Part shown: piece after piece, positions 56,987 to 64,000 of the stretch
How the letters are laid out: every line of letters starts with the position of its first letter
Numbering within the stretch: the first letter of the stretch is position 1
DNA from: Streptosporangium saharense
GTDB lineage: Bacteria; Actinomycetota; Actinomycetes; Streptosporangiales; Streptosporangiaceae
Assembly (NCBI RefSeq): GCF_014203715.1
Contig: NZ_JACHJP010000005.1
Coordinates: forward strand, 372,001-436,000
Direction of reading: 5' to 3'
DNA length: 64,000 nt
The notes under the pieces: generated by a model
Database searches by the model: none
Told to the model about the DNA's origin: nothing
Seen by the model: the letters and a program-made list of their open reading frames with translations, nothing else
Translations under genes and position numbers: made by a program

Positions 56987-58420
56987 GTGACGCTTACCGC
57001 GCGAATCGTTCGCTCTCCCGGGGCGCCCGCCGCCCTGGCCTTCGCGTTCGTGATGTGGGGAATCGGCGTCCCCTCGTTCTGGCGTGACGAGTCGGTCAGC
57101 GTTCTCGCGGCCAGGATGTCCTTCGGCGAACTGCGGGAACTGCTCGCCCACATCGACACCGTCCACGCGCTGTACTACCTGCTGCTGCGTCCCTTCGCCG
57201 CTCTTGGTGGGGAGGTCGCGGCCAGGCTGCCCTCCGCGCTCGCGGTCGCCGGGGCGACGGCCGGGATCGCGGCGCTCGGCCGCAGGCTGTCGGCCCCCGG
57301 CTCGTGGACCGGGACGTACGCGGGCCTGGTCTACGCGCTGATCCCCATGGTCAGCCGCTACGGCCAGGAGGCGCGCAGCTACGCCCTGGTCAGCGCGGTC
57401 GCGGTGGCCGCCACCCTGGTCCTGCTCGGCGAGCGCCGCTCCCGGTATGTCGGTTACAGCCTGCTGGTCGCCCTCCTGGGCTGGTTCCACCTCTACGCGC
57501 TGCTCCTGCTGCCCGCGCACGCCCTGGTCGTGCTCCGCAGACGCGGGGAGCTCCTGCCCTGGCTTGTCTCGCTCGCCGGGGCCGCGGCGCTGCTGGCCCC
57601 GCTGGTGTATCTCGCCTCGGGACAGCGGGACGAGCAGCTCTTCTGGCTGAAGACGCCCGACCTGACGGCCCTGGCGCGGTTCGGCGTGGAGATCTCCGGG
57701 GAGCCTGCCTCCTGGCGGGACTCGGCCACCCCACCGCTGTTCCTCGCCCTCCTCGGCCTGCTGGCCCTCCTCGGCGTCTGGTACGGCTCCCGCACCACGG
57801 TTCCGGCCTCTCCCTGGGCGCTTCCGATTTCGCTCGCGGCGGTCGCCGTGCCGTGGGCCCTCGTTCCGGTCGCGCTGTCCTTCGCGATCTCCCAGGTGTA
57901 TCCGGTCTACAACCCGCGCTACGTGATGTTCGTGCTGCCCGCCCTGGCGCTGCTCGCCGGAGCGGCCCTGGCCTCGGTGTCACCGAGGAGGGTGCCGGTC
58001 GGTGTGGCGCTCCTGGCCGTCCTCGCGGTGCTGTCCGCGAGCGCCCAGGTGACCGTCAGGGGCCCCGCCAACCGCCCCGACGACCTGCGCACCCTGGCCG
58101 CCGACCTCGGCGCCGCCGAACGGCCCGGCGACGCGGTGCTCTACATGCCCGAGCGCTTCTGGCTGTTCGTCTCGGTGTACGGCGGGCCGTACGAGAAGCT
58201 GGTGCCCTTCACTTCCGAAGCGGAGCGGGTGTGGCTGGTCTCGCGGCGGGTCCTGGCGGCCGAGTGGAGCGGCGACCCCCGGCTGGCCGCGCTGAAACGG
58301 GGGTTCGTCAGGGCCGGGCCGACCCGGAGGTCCGGGGCGGTCCGCGTCACGCTCTACACCCGGCGGCTACCCTCGAACCATGAACGACCGCCGGCTGCTG
58401 CTCGTGCACGCCCATCCTGA
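56987..58420 (+). CDS. GT39/GT-C-type membrane glycosyltransferase
   Basis: A 477-residue polytopic protein with about 10-11 helices. The first extracytoplasmic loop contains the acidic [13 protein letters not shown] motif, corresponding to the catalytic Asp/Glu of GT-C enzymes that use polyprenyl-phosphate sugars, followed by [14 protein letters not shown] and [24 protein letters not shown] and [13 protein letters not shown] are typical of actinobacterial DolP-mannosyltransferase-like proteins. A role in glycosylating wall polymers or exported proteins is likely; donor and acceptor are unknown. The 3' end overlaps mshB by 41 bp. Confidence 0.88.
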   Translation: MTLTARIVRSPGAPAALAFAFVMWGIGVPSFWRDESVSVLAARMSFGELRELLAHIDTVHALYYLLLRPFAALGGEVAARLPSALAVAGATAGIAALGRRLSAPGSWTGTYAGLVYALIPMVSRYGQEARSYALVSAVAVAATLVLLGERRSRYVGYSLLVALLGWFHLYALLLLPAHALVVLRRRGELLPWLVSLAGAAALLAPLVYLASGQRDEQLFWLKTPDLTALARFGVEISGEPASWRDSATPPLFLALLGLLALLGVWYGSRTTVPASPWALPISLAAVAVPWALVPVALSFAISQVYPVYNPRYVMFVLPALALLAGAALASVSPRRVPVGVALLAVLAVLSASAQVTVRGPANRPDDLRTLAADLGAAERPGDAVLYMPERFWLFVSVYGGPYEKLVPFTSEAERVWLVSRRVLAAEWSGDPRLAALKRGFVRAGPTRRSGAVRVTLYTRRLPSNHERPPAAARARPS

Positions 58421-59285
58421 CGACGAGACGATCGGCACCGGCGCCACCATGGCGAAGTACGCCGCCGAGGGAGCCGGGGTGACCCTGGTGACCTGCACCC
58501 TGGGCGACGAGGGCGAGGTCATCCCGCCCGAGCTGGCCCACCTGACGTCCGACCGCGACGACACCCTCGGCGCGCACCGCGTCGGCGAGCTGGCCGCCGC
58601 CTGCGCGGCCCTCGGCGTCACCGACCACCGCTTCCTCGGCGGTCAGGGCCGCTGGCGCGACTCCGGCATGATGGGCGTGGCCTCCAACGACCGCCCCGGC
58701 GTCTTCTGGCGGGCCGACCTGGACGAGGCGGCCGGGGAGCTGGTCAGGATCATCCGCGAGGTGCGCCCCCAGGTCCTCGTCACCTACGACGAGAACGGCT
58801 TCTACGGCCACCCCGACCACATCCAGGCCCACCGCGTCGCGACACGGGCCTTCGAACTGGCCGCCGACCCGGCCTTCGGCGAGGGTGAGCCGTGGCGGAT
58901 CGCCAAGTTCTACGTCACCGCGGTCGCCAGGTCCACGATGCGCAGGGGCGCCCAGGCGGTCGCCGGGTCCGGGACGCGCTTCTCCCCGGAGCAGGTCGAC
59001 GACCTGCCGTACGGCTGCGCCGACGAGGACGTCACCACCGAGATCGACGCCCGCGCGCACCTCGACGCCAAGATCGCGGCGATGCGGGCGCACGCCACCC
59101 AGATCAGCGTCGAGGCGCCGTGGTACGCCCTGTCGAACGACGTCGGCCAGGAGGTGCTCGCGGTCGAGCACTACATCCTGCGCTCCGGCGTCCTCGGCCC
59201 CCCGGCTCCCTCGGCCCCCGTCGAGGTCGGCGGCCTCGGCGAGCCGTACAAGCTGGAGGACGATCTCTTCGCCGGGATCGACTAG
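58380..59285 (+). CDS. mshB: Mycothiol biosynthesis deacetylase MshB
   Basis: A 301-residue zinc deacetylase that removes the acetyl group of GlcNAc-inositol in mycothiol synthesis. Zinc ligands lie in HAHPDDE (HPDD with the following Glu) and [10 protein letters not shown]; the catalytic Asp is in the same HPDDE motif. [16 protein letters not shown] and [13 protein letters not shown] are diagnostic of MshB rather than of the conjugate amidase Mca. TACCCT (58368-58373) ends 6 nt before the ATG, within the preceding gene, so it is probably leaderless. Confidence 0.95.
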   Translation: MNDRRLLLVHAHPDDETIGTGATMAKYAAEGAGVTLVTCTLGDEGEVIPPELAHLTSDRDDTLGAHRVGELAAACAALGVTDHRFLGGQGRWRDSGMMGVASNDRPGVFWRADLDEAAGELVRIIREVRPQVLVTYDENGFYGHPDHIQAHRVATRAFELAADPAFGEGEPWRIAKFYVTAVARSTMRRGAQAVAGSGTRFSPEQVDDLPYGCADEDVTTEIDARAHLDAKIAAMRAHATQISVEAPWYALSNDVGQEVLAVEHYILRSGVLGPPAPSAPVEVGGLGEPYKLEDDLFAGID

Positions 59286-59290
59286 CCTCG

Positions 59291-59713
59291 ATGGTTGTGA
59301 TGGAGCAGGTCCCCACGGCCGAACGGTCCTCGGGCAGGGCGGTCGCCGTGGCGGCGTACGCCGTGCTCTTCGTGCTCGGCCTCGTCATGGGCCTTCTCGG
59401 CGCCTTCCAGCACTCGTGGTACCTCAGGCCGACCACGGTCCCGGTCTCCGCCTTCGGCTGCGTCCTGGCGCTGTTCGCCGTCTGTTACGGCGCGGGGCGG
59501 ATGATGGGCGGCAAGCTGGCGGCGCTGGCTGCGGCGAGTGGCTGGCTGGTGATGACGATGGTGTGGCTCTCCGGCAGGCAGGAGGGCGACGTGATCATCG
59601 CCGCCGACCTGTCGGGCTACATCTACCTCTACGGGGGCATGGTCGCCGCCCTGACTGCCGTCCTGGTCACCCCGACCTCACACGGCGGCTCCTGGCTCCT
59701 GACCCGCCACTAG
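59291..59713 (+). CDS. DUF6113-like four-helix membrane protein
   Basis: A 140-residue protein with four hydrophobic helices (AVAVAAYAVLFVLGLVMGLLGA, VSAFGCVLALFAVCYGAG, LAALAAASGWLVMTMVWL, YIYLYGGMVAALTAVLVTP). The motif SGRQEGDVIIAADLSGYIYLYGG is conserved in proteins adjacent to mshB in Actinobacteria. Function is unknown. ATG 59291, GTG 59297 and ATG 59300 are all possible starts; TAGCCT lies 8 nt before the GTG. It follows mshB by 5 bp. Confidence 0.8.
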   Translation: MVVMEQVPTAERSSGRAVAVAAYAVLFVLGLVMGLLGAFQHSWYLRPTTVPVSAFGCVLALFAVCYGAGRMMGGKLAALAAASGWLVMTMVWLSGRQEGDVIIAADLSGYIYLYGGMVAALTAVLVTPTSHGGSWLLTRH

Positions 59714-59746
59714 GACGCGTGGGTGGTTACGGCGCACAATCCTGGT

Positions 59747-60172
59747 ATGCGGCGCTTGCATCGGGTACGACGCACGCTCAACTACCTCAACCTGTCCACC
59801 CCGTTCGGACTGTTGCTGGTACGGCTGGGCGGGGCCAGGAGGACGGCGGGTCCCGACGGGCTGATCCTCGCCTACGGCTACCGGATCCCGTTCCCCGTCG
59901 CGGGGGCCTTCACGGTCGGCAACGTGGTGCTGACCAGGTCGGGGGAGGGGGATCTGACCGAATCCCTCATCAGGCACGAGGGCAGACACGCCTCGCAGTA
60001 CATGGTCTGCGCGGGGCTGCCGATGCTCCCGCTGTACGTCGTGGCGGTGGCGGTTTCGGTGCTGGTCTGCGGTGATACCGCCTCGTGGAACGTCTTCGAA
60101 CGCCTCGCGAACCTGGAAGACGGGAACTATACCCGTAAATCGCCCTGGTGGTTTCGGCTGAAGTCACCTTAA
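59747..60172 (+). CDS. Small membrane-associated protein with HExxH motif
   Basis: A 141-residue protein. After a basic N-terminus (RRLHRVRRTLNYL) it carries a zincin-like HEGRH motif (LIRHEGRHASQYMVC), a hydrophobic helix (LPMLPLYVVAVAVSVLVC), and a conserved-looking end (SWNVFERLANLEDGNY) that could supply a third Glu/Asp ligand. I do not recognise a named family; a small zinc peptidase or a degenerate relative is possible. CACAAT (59735-59740) lies 6 nt before ATG 59747, so a leaderless start is likely; GTG 59723 is an alternative. Confidence 0.7.
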   Translation: MRRLHRVRRTLNYLNLSTPFGLLLVRLGGARRTAGPDGLILAYGYRIPFPVAGAFTVGNVVLTRSGEGDLTESLIRHEGRHASQYMVCAGLPMLPLYVVAVAVSVLVCGDTASWNVFERLANLEDGNYTRKSPWWFRLKSP

Positions 60173-60235
60173 TGGGAATAAATCCCCTCATATAGGGATC
60201 ATCGCCCGGACCGATGGTTGCCAAGGGGGTCACCC

Positions 60236-61204
60236 ATGTCTCAGACGATCCAGCCTGAGATCTCGCCGCGCGCACCGGAACGGGCGTGGCCACGCAGCTT
60301 CAGAGACCGCCTGACCTCCCCCCTTCCCGCCTTCCAGGAACTGCTCGCCGCGATGTGGCACGGCGGGTTCCGGCCGGAGACCGGGGACGCCGACCTGATC
60401 CCGGTGACCAGGAACGGGCTGCCAAGGCCGGTGGCGACCGAAACCGTGGTCACCTGGGTCGGGCACGCGACCTACGTCCTGCAGATGGGCGGCCTGACGA
60501 TCCTCACCGACCCCGTGTGGGCCAGGAAGATCCCCGGGGTCAGGCCCAGGCTCACCCCGCCCGGCGTCGCCTGGACGGACCTGCCGAGGATCGACGCCGT
60601 GGTGATCAGTCACAACCACTACGACCACCTGGACGCCCCGACCGTACGGCGGCTGCCCAGGGACACCCCGATCTTCGTCCCGGCCAGGCTGAGATCGTGG
60701 TTCACCCGGCGGCGCTTCACCGACGTCACCGAACTCGACTGGTGGGAGAGCGCCAGGATCGGCGAGGTGTCCTTCGACTTCGTTCCCGCCCACCACTGGA
60801 GCCGCAGGTCGATCGGCGACACCTGCAGGACCCTGTGGGGTGGCTGGGTCGTCAGGACCATGGACCAGTCGGTCTACTTCGCGGGCGACAGCGCGTACGG
60901 CGAGCGCTTCGCCCAGATCGGGGAACGCTACCCCACAGGCATCGACCTGGCCCTGATGCCGGTCGGCGCCTTCGAACCCCGCTGGTTCATGAAGAACTCC
61001 CACGTCGATCCGGCCCAGGCCGTACAGGCGTGCGCGGACGTCGGGGCACGGCGGATGGCGACCATGCACTGGGGCACCTTCCTGCTGTCCGGCGAACCGT
61101 TGCTGGCCCCACTGGAACAGGCCCGCGCCGCCTGGACAGCGGCAGGCCGCGACCGCACCGACCTCTGGGACCTGGCCGTCGGCGAGTCCCGCGTCCTGCC
61201 GTGA
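60236..61204 (+). CDS. Metallo-beta-lactamase fold hydrolase (NAPE-PLD/UlaG-like)
   Basis: A 322-residue MBL-fold hydrolase. The metal motif is HNHYDHLD, with further ligands in PAHHWS, AGDSAYGE and MHWGTF. TWVGHATYVLQMGGLTILTDPVWARKIP and CRTLWGGWVVR are shared with the N-acylphosphatidylethanolamine phospholipase D-like/UlaG group of phosphodiesterases. AGGGGG precedes ATG 60236 by about 5 nt. It ends 7 bp from the convergent penicillin acylase gene. Confidence 0.92.
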   Translation: MSQTIQPEISPRAPERAWPRSFRDRLTSPLPAFQELLAAMWHGGFRPETGDADLIPVTRNGLPRPVATETVVTWVGHATYVLQMGGLTILTDPVWARKIPGVRPRLTPPGVAWTDLPRIDAVVISHNHYDHLDAPTVRRLPRDTPIFVPARLRSWFTRRRFTDVTELDWWESARIGEVSFDFVPAHHWSRRSIGDTCRTLWGGWVVRTMDQSVYFAGDSAYGERFAQIGERYPTGIDLALMPVGAFEPRWFMKNSHVDPAQAVQACADVGARRMATMHWGTFLLSGEPLLAPLEQARAAWTAAGRDRTDLWDLAVGESRVLP

Positions 61205-61211
61205 GCCGAGG

Positions 61212-63755
61212 TCAGGGCGTGAGGTTGAGGATGTGGACGGCGGCCTTTCGCACGGACTCCTCGCGGGAGAGCATGGGGGTCGTCTCGCCGGTGGTCCACA
61301 GGGGGGACTGGTCCCAGTAGTTCTCGTGGAAGGCGTGTCCCGAGGCGCCCGTCAGGTTGACCCATCGCGATCTGTCCAGGTCGGCCAGGTCGACGACCAT
61401 CCGCATCGAGGGCAGCCAGCCGACCTCGTAGCCCTCCTGGACGTCCCAGCCCGCGGCGTTGACCGCGTCGTCGTTGCCCGGCACCGGGAACGGCCCCCGG
61501 TTGAACAGCCGCTCGACCAGCGAGATCCCCGAGGAGCCGAAGGTCTGGTTGGTCAGGGTGAGCGTGTGCAGGTCGCCCCAGCGCCACTCCTTGACGTCCT
61601 CGCCAAGCCGCTGCCTCAGCTCGTCGTAGCCGAGCGCCATGGCCCGGCGCAGCATGTCGTCGCGGGTCTCCTTCCGCGGCGTCCGCGTGTCGTCCCAGAA
61701 CGGGTCGTCGGGCCGGTCGAGCATGACGCGGACCACCTCGAACCACCGGTCGCCACCGGTCGGCCACGCCGCCTCCGGCAGGTCGTCGTTGAAGGTCTCG
61801 ATGAGCAGGTGCCGCCAGACGGCGTTGAAGTACATGGCCGGGGCCGAGTCGACACCCTGGGAGCCGTCCCAGGAGCGCAGCAGGTCCAGGGCGCGGGCCG
61901 GGTCTCCGGCGACCTTCAGGGCCGTCAGCTTGGGCACCAGGAAGGGCGCGAAGCCGTTGTCGGTGTCCCGCTGGATCGCGCCCATGGTCTCGACGTCGAC
62001 CTTGCCCTTGGCGATCTCGCCCTCAAGGCGGTCCAGGATGCGCTGGGAGCGGTAGCCGTACGCCCAGTCCTTGGTGAGCATGTGCGGGTAGCGCCCGGGA
62101 TCGACGACCGCGTTGTTCGCGGTCACGACGTAGCCCTCTGCGGGGTTGTAGACGCTGGGCAGGTCTTCGAAGGGGATGGTCGACTGCCAGGAGTACTCGC
62201 CGGTCCAGCCGGGGACGGGCCAGGTGCCGTCGCCCCTGGTCCTGACCGGGATGCGCCCCGGCGCCTGGTAGCCGATGTTGCCGTCGACGTCGGCGTAGAC
62301 CAGGTTCTGCGAGGGCACCTCGAACTTGCTGGCCGCCGCCCTGAACCCCTGCCAGTCACGCGCCGTGTTGAGGTCGAAGATCGCGTCCGCGGTCCTGCCG
62401 GGTTCGAGCGCGGTCCACTTGAGGGCGACCGCGTCCGCCTGCTCCCTGAAGACCGTGGCCGCCCCGGGCAGCGTGTCCTTCGCGTCGCGCATGACGTCGG
62501 AGATGACCGGCCCGTGCAGGGTCTCGCGGACCGTGAGCGTGACCGGGTCGCCGCCCGCGACCTCGATCTTCTCGGTCCTCGTGGTGAGCGGGCGCCACTC
62601 GCCCATGAACAGGTAGGAGTCGTCCTTCACGCGTTCGAGGTAGAGGTCGGCGACGTCGGGACCGAGGTTGGTGAACCCCCAGGCGATCCGGTCGTTGTGC
62701 CCGATGACCACGCCGGGCAGCCCGGAGAAGGTGAACCCCGTGACGTCGAAGGGACACCGCTCGCTTCGGGTACGGCAGTGCAGCCCGGCCTGGTACCAGA
62801 TGGAGGGCATCCCGGCCGACAGGTGGGGGTCGTTGGCCAGCAGCGGCTTGCCCGAGGCGGTGTGCGCGCCGCCGACGACCCAGGAGTTCGAGCCGATGCC
62901 GTTGCCGCCCTTGGGGTCGCCCATCAGGCTCGGCACCGCGGCGATGGCCGAGGCGGCCCCCGCCAGCGCCGCCTCGGGATGCGGGGTGGCGCCGCGTGGC
63001 TCCTGCCCCTGGTCGAAGCCGTGGTCGGTGACCGAGCCCTTGGTGACGATCGGCCGGTGCGTGCCGAAGGGGTAGCCGGGCCAGAGCTGCTCGACCCGGT
63101 CGAGCGGCAGCTTGCTGGCCGCCAGCGCCCTGCCGATCTCGTCGGAGAGGTTGGAACGCAGGTCCCAGGCCATGGCCTTGAGCCAGGCGACGGAGTCGAC
63201 GGGGGTCCACGGCTCTGGCCGGTAGCCGGAGTTGGTGAGCCTGAGCAGGCCGTACTCCAGGCTCCTGCCGAGGGCGCCCTCGTGCTGCTCCATCCAGGAG
63301 TTGACGCCCCTGGCGTAGGCGTCGAGGTAGCGGCGGGTCTGCTCGGAGAGCATCGGCAGCTCGCGCTCGGCGATCCTGCGCCAGCCCATGGTCCTGATGG
63401 CCTTGTCCTCGGGAAGCGTCGAGGCGCCGAACATCTCGGACAGGCGTCCGGCCGTCACGTGCCTGCGGAAGTCCATCTCGAAGAAGCGGTCCTGGGCGTG
63501 CACGTAGCCCTGGGCGAGGAACAGGTCCTCGGAGGAGTCCGCGTAGAGGTGCGGCACCCCTGTTTTATCGCGATAAATCGTGACTTTTCCGGTCAAGCCC
63601 TTCACCTTGAGGTCGCCCGACACCTGCGGGAACGACGCCCGTACGGCCAGCACCCCCGCTCCGGCCAGTGCCAGGGAGAGCACCACGAGGGCGGTCACCA
63701 CCCGCGCGAGCCACTTGAGCGGTCGGGGCATCCGGGCATATGGCCGGAACTTCAC
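61212..63755 (-). CDS. Penicillin acylase-family Ntn hydrolase
   Basis: An 847-residue precursor with an N-terminal signal anchor (about residues 15-40, ARVVTALVVLSLALAGAGVLAV). The alpha chain (YADSSEDLFLAQGYVHAQDRFFEMDFRRHVTAGRLSEMFG) is followed by a spacer, and the catalytic beta-chain Ser is in GGNGIGSNSWVVGG, where autocleavage should occur. NDPHLSAGMPSIWYQAGL and ANNAVVDPGRYPHML are conserved in the family. Exported members hydrolyse acyl-homoserine lactones, lipopeptides or beta-lactams. AGGAGG lies 5 nt before GTG 63755; GTG 63761 overlaps that site. Confidence 0.93.
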   Translation of the reverse strand: MKFRPYARMPRPLKWLARVVTALVVLSLALAGAGVLAVRASFPQVSGDLKVKGLTGKVTIYRDKTGVPHLYADSSEDLFLAQGYVHAQDRFFEMDFRRHVTAGRLSEMFGASTLPEDKAIRTMGWRRIAERELPMLSEQTRRYLDAYARGVNSWMEQHEGALGRSLEYGLLRLTNSGYRPEPWTPVDSVAWLKAMAWDLRSNLSDEIGRALAASKLPLDRVEQLWPGYPFGTHRPIVTKGSVTDHGFDQGQEPRGATPHPEAALAGAASAIAAVPSLMGDPKGGNGIGSNSWVVGGAHTASGKPLLANDPHLSAGMPSIWYQAGLHCRTRSERCPFDVTGFTFSGLPGVVIGHNDRIAWGFTNLGPDVADLYLERVKDDSYLFMGEWRPLTTRTEKIEVAGGDPVTLTVRETLHGPVISDVMRDAKDTLPGAATVFREQADAVALKWTALEPGRTADAIFDLNTARDWQGFRAAASKFEVPSQNLVYADVDGNIGYQAPGRIPVRTRGDGTWPVPGWTGEYSWQSTIPFEDLPSVYNPAEGYVVTANNAVVDPGRYPHMLTKDWAYGYRSQRILDRLEGEIAKGKVDVETMGAIQRDTDNGFAPFLVPKLTALKVAGDPARALDLLRSWDGSQGVDSAPAMYFNAVWRHLLIETFNDDLPEAAWPTGGDRWFEVVRVMLDRPDDPFWDDTRTPRKETRDDMLRRAMALGYDELRQRLGEDVKEWRWGDLHTLTLTNQTFGSSGISLVERLFNRGPFPVPGNDDAVNAAGWDVQEGYEVGWLPSMRMVVDLADLDRSRWVNLTGASGHAFHENYWDQSPLWTTGETTPMLSREESVRKAAVHILNLTP

Positions 63756-63814
63756 AAACACCTCCTAGGCGGCGTGCTCGAACAAGTTTGGCAGCTCTCC
63801 GCACGTCAGGACGC

Positions 63815-63862
63815 CGCTTCGGCTCTCCCGAAGCGCCAGGAGGACGGTAACAGCCGGTTACC
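63815..63862. other. Hairpin and inverted repeat between the acylase and GNAT genes
   Basis: CGCTTCGG (63815-63822) pairs with CCGAAGCG (63828-63835), a terminator-like hairpin about 43 bp downstream of the minus-strand GNAT stop. Next to it, GGTAAC-AGCCG-GTTACC (63846-63862) is a 17 bp operator-like inverted repeat upstream of the acylase gene. Confidence 0.5.
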
Positions 63863-63877
63863 GGTGATCGCAGGGGG

Positions 63878-64000
63878 TCAGAGGGCGGTCTCCAGGACGA
63901 CCGAGCGGGTGGCGAAGCCGTTGCGCTGGTAGAAGCGGATCGCCGCCTCGTTGCCCGCGTAGGCCGTCACCCCGGCGTACTGCGCGCCACCGCCGCCCGC
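63878..64000 (-). CDS. GNAT-family acetyltransferase, C-terminal end (cut by window edge)
   Basis: The last 40 codons of a minus-strand gene that begins beyond the window. The reading frame gives AYAGNEAAIRFYQRNGF followed by ATRSVVLETAL, the typical motif B end of GNAT acetyltransferases. Nothing more can be said of its substrate. Confidence 0.75.
   Translation of the reverse strand, partial: AGGGGAQYAGVTAYAGNEAAIRFYQRNGFATRSVVLETAL

Noticed and set aside
61233..63932. Long plus-strand open frame antisense to the penicillin acylase gene
   Set aside because: The acylase frame has all family motifs. The antisense product is a GC-rich shadow with His/Arg/Gly-rich low complexity.

Overview
The window is very GC-rich with strong GC3 bias, many GTG starts and many probably leaderless genes. 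It encodes a mycothiol biosynthesis gene (mshB), GlpX-type fructose bisphosphatase, DUF1707, DUF4245 and DUF6113 proteins, Hanks-type kinases, and the xseA/xseB/ispH neighbourhood typical of Actinobacteria. It reads as the core chromosome of a filamentous actinomycete, probably Streptosporangiales (inferred from gene content; no rRNA is present). I saw no tRNA, rRNA, IS element, integrase, relaxase or CRISPR array.

Layout. 0-21.4 kb is mostly housekeeping: the end of an ArsB-like permease, two Ser/Thr kinases, a Fe/Mn superoxide dismutase, an F420-type PPOX protein, class I fumarase, an SDR, an IolB-like protein with altered metal ligands, an MFS transporter, glpX, regulators, exonuclease VII, a lipid-droplet-type protein, ispH, rmuC, ychF and an ArsR regulator.

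21.4-32.9 kb is the most notable region. After about 720 bp of non-coding DNA comes a co-directional, largely translationally coupled cluster for a type IV secretion-like apparatus: a VirB8/TcpC-like protein, a two-helix membrane protein, a TcpE/VirB3 domain fused to a MinD-like ATPase lacking the Walker A lysine, a VirB4 ATPase, a VirB6-like channel protein, a second VirB8/NTF2-like protein, and a transglycosylase-NlpC/P60 wall hydrolase. No relaxase, coupling protein or integrase lies beside it and housekeeping genes flank it, so it looks like a domesticated envelope-spanning export machine rather than an active conjugative element. Downstream are a NUDIX hydrolase and two large low-complexity surface proteins, one with tandem 27-residue repeats, that may belong to the same machinery.

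37-49 kb is dominated by respiration. Two different succinate dehydrogenases occur: an Sdh1-type operon (minus strand) behind two CRP-like sites, and an SdhCAB/Frd-type operon (plus strand) divergent from a LysR regulator, with a T-N11-A box and paired direct repeats in its promoter. Between them is a three-gene signalling cassette: REC-PP2C phosphatase, CHASE3-like histidine kinase, single REC protein.

49-64 kb holds a lipoprotein, a stand-alone Clp-N protein with a small HTH regulator, and a divergent ABC exporter pair. The two ABC half-transporters have complementary losses of ATPase motifs, so only one composite ATP site can work. The intergenic region has two near-identical inverted repeats, each covering the -35 of one promoter and the -10 of the opposing one, implying joint control. 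The remainder is a secreted small protein, an S9 peptidase, a GT39-like membrane glycosyltransferase, mshB, small membrane proteins including one with an HExxH motif, a metallo-hydrolase, a penicillin acylase-type Ntn hydrolase and the end of a GNAT acetyltransferase.
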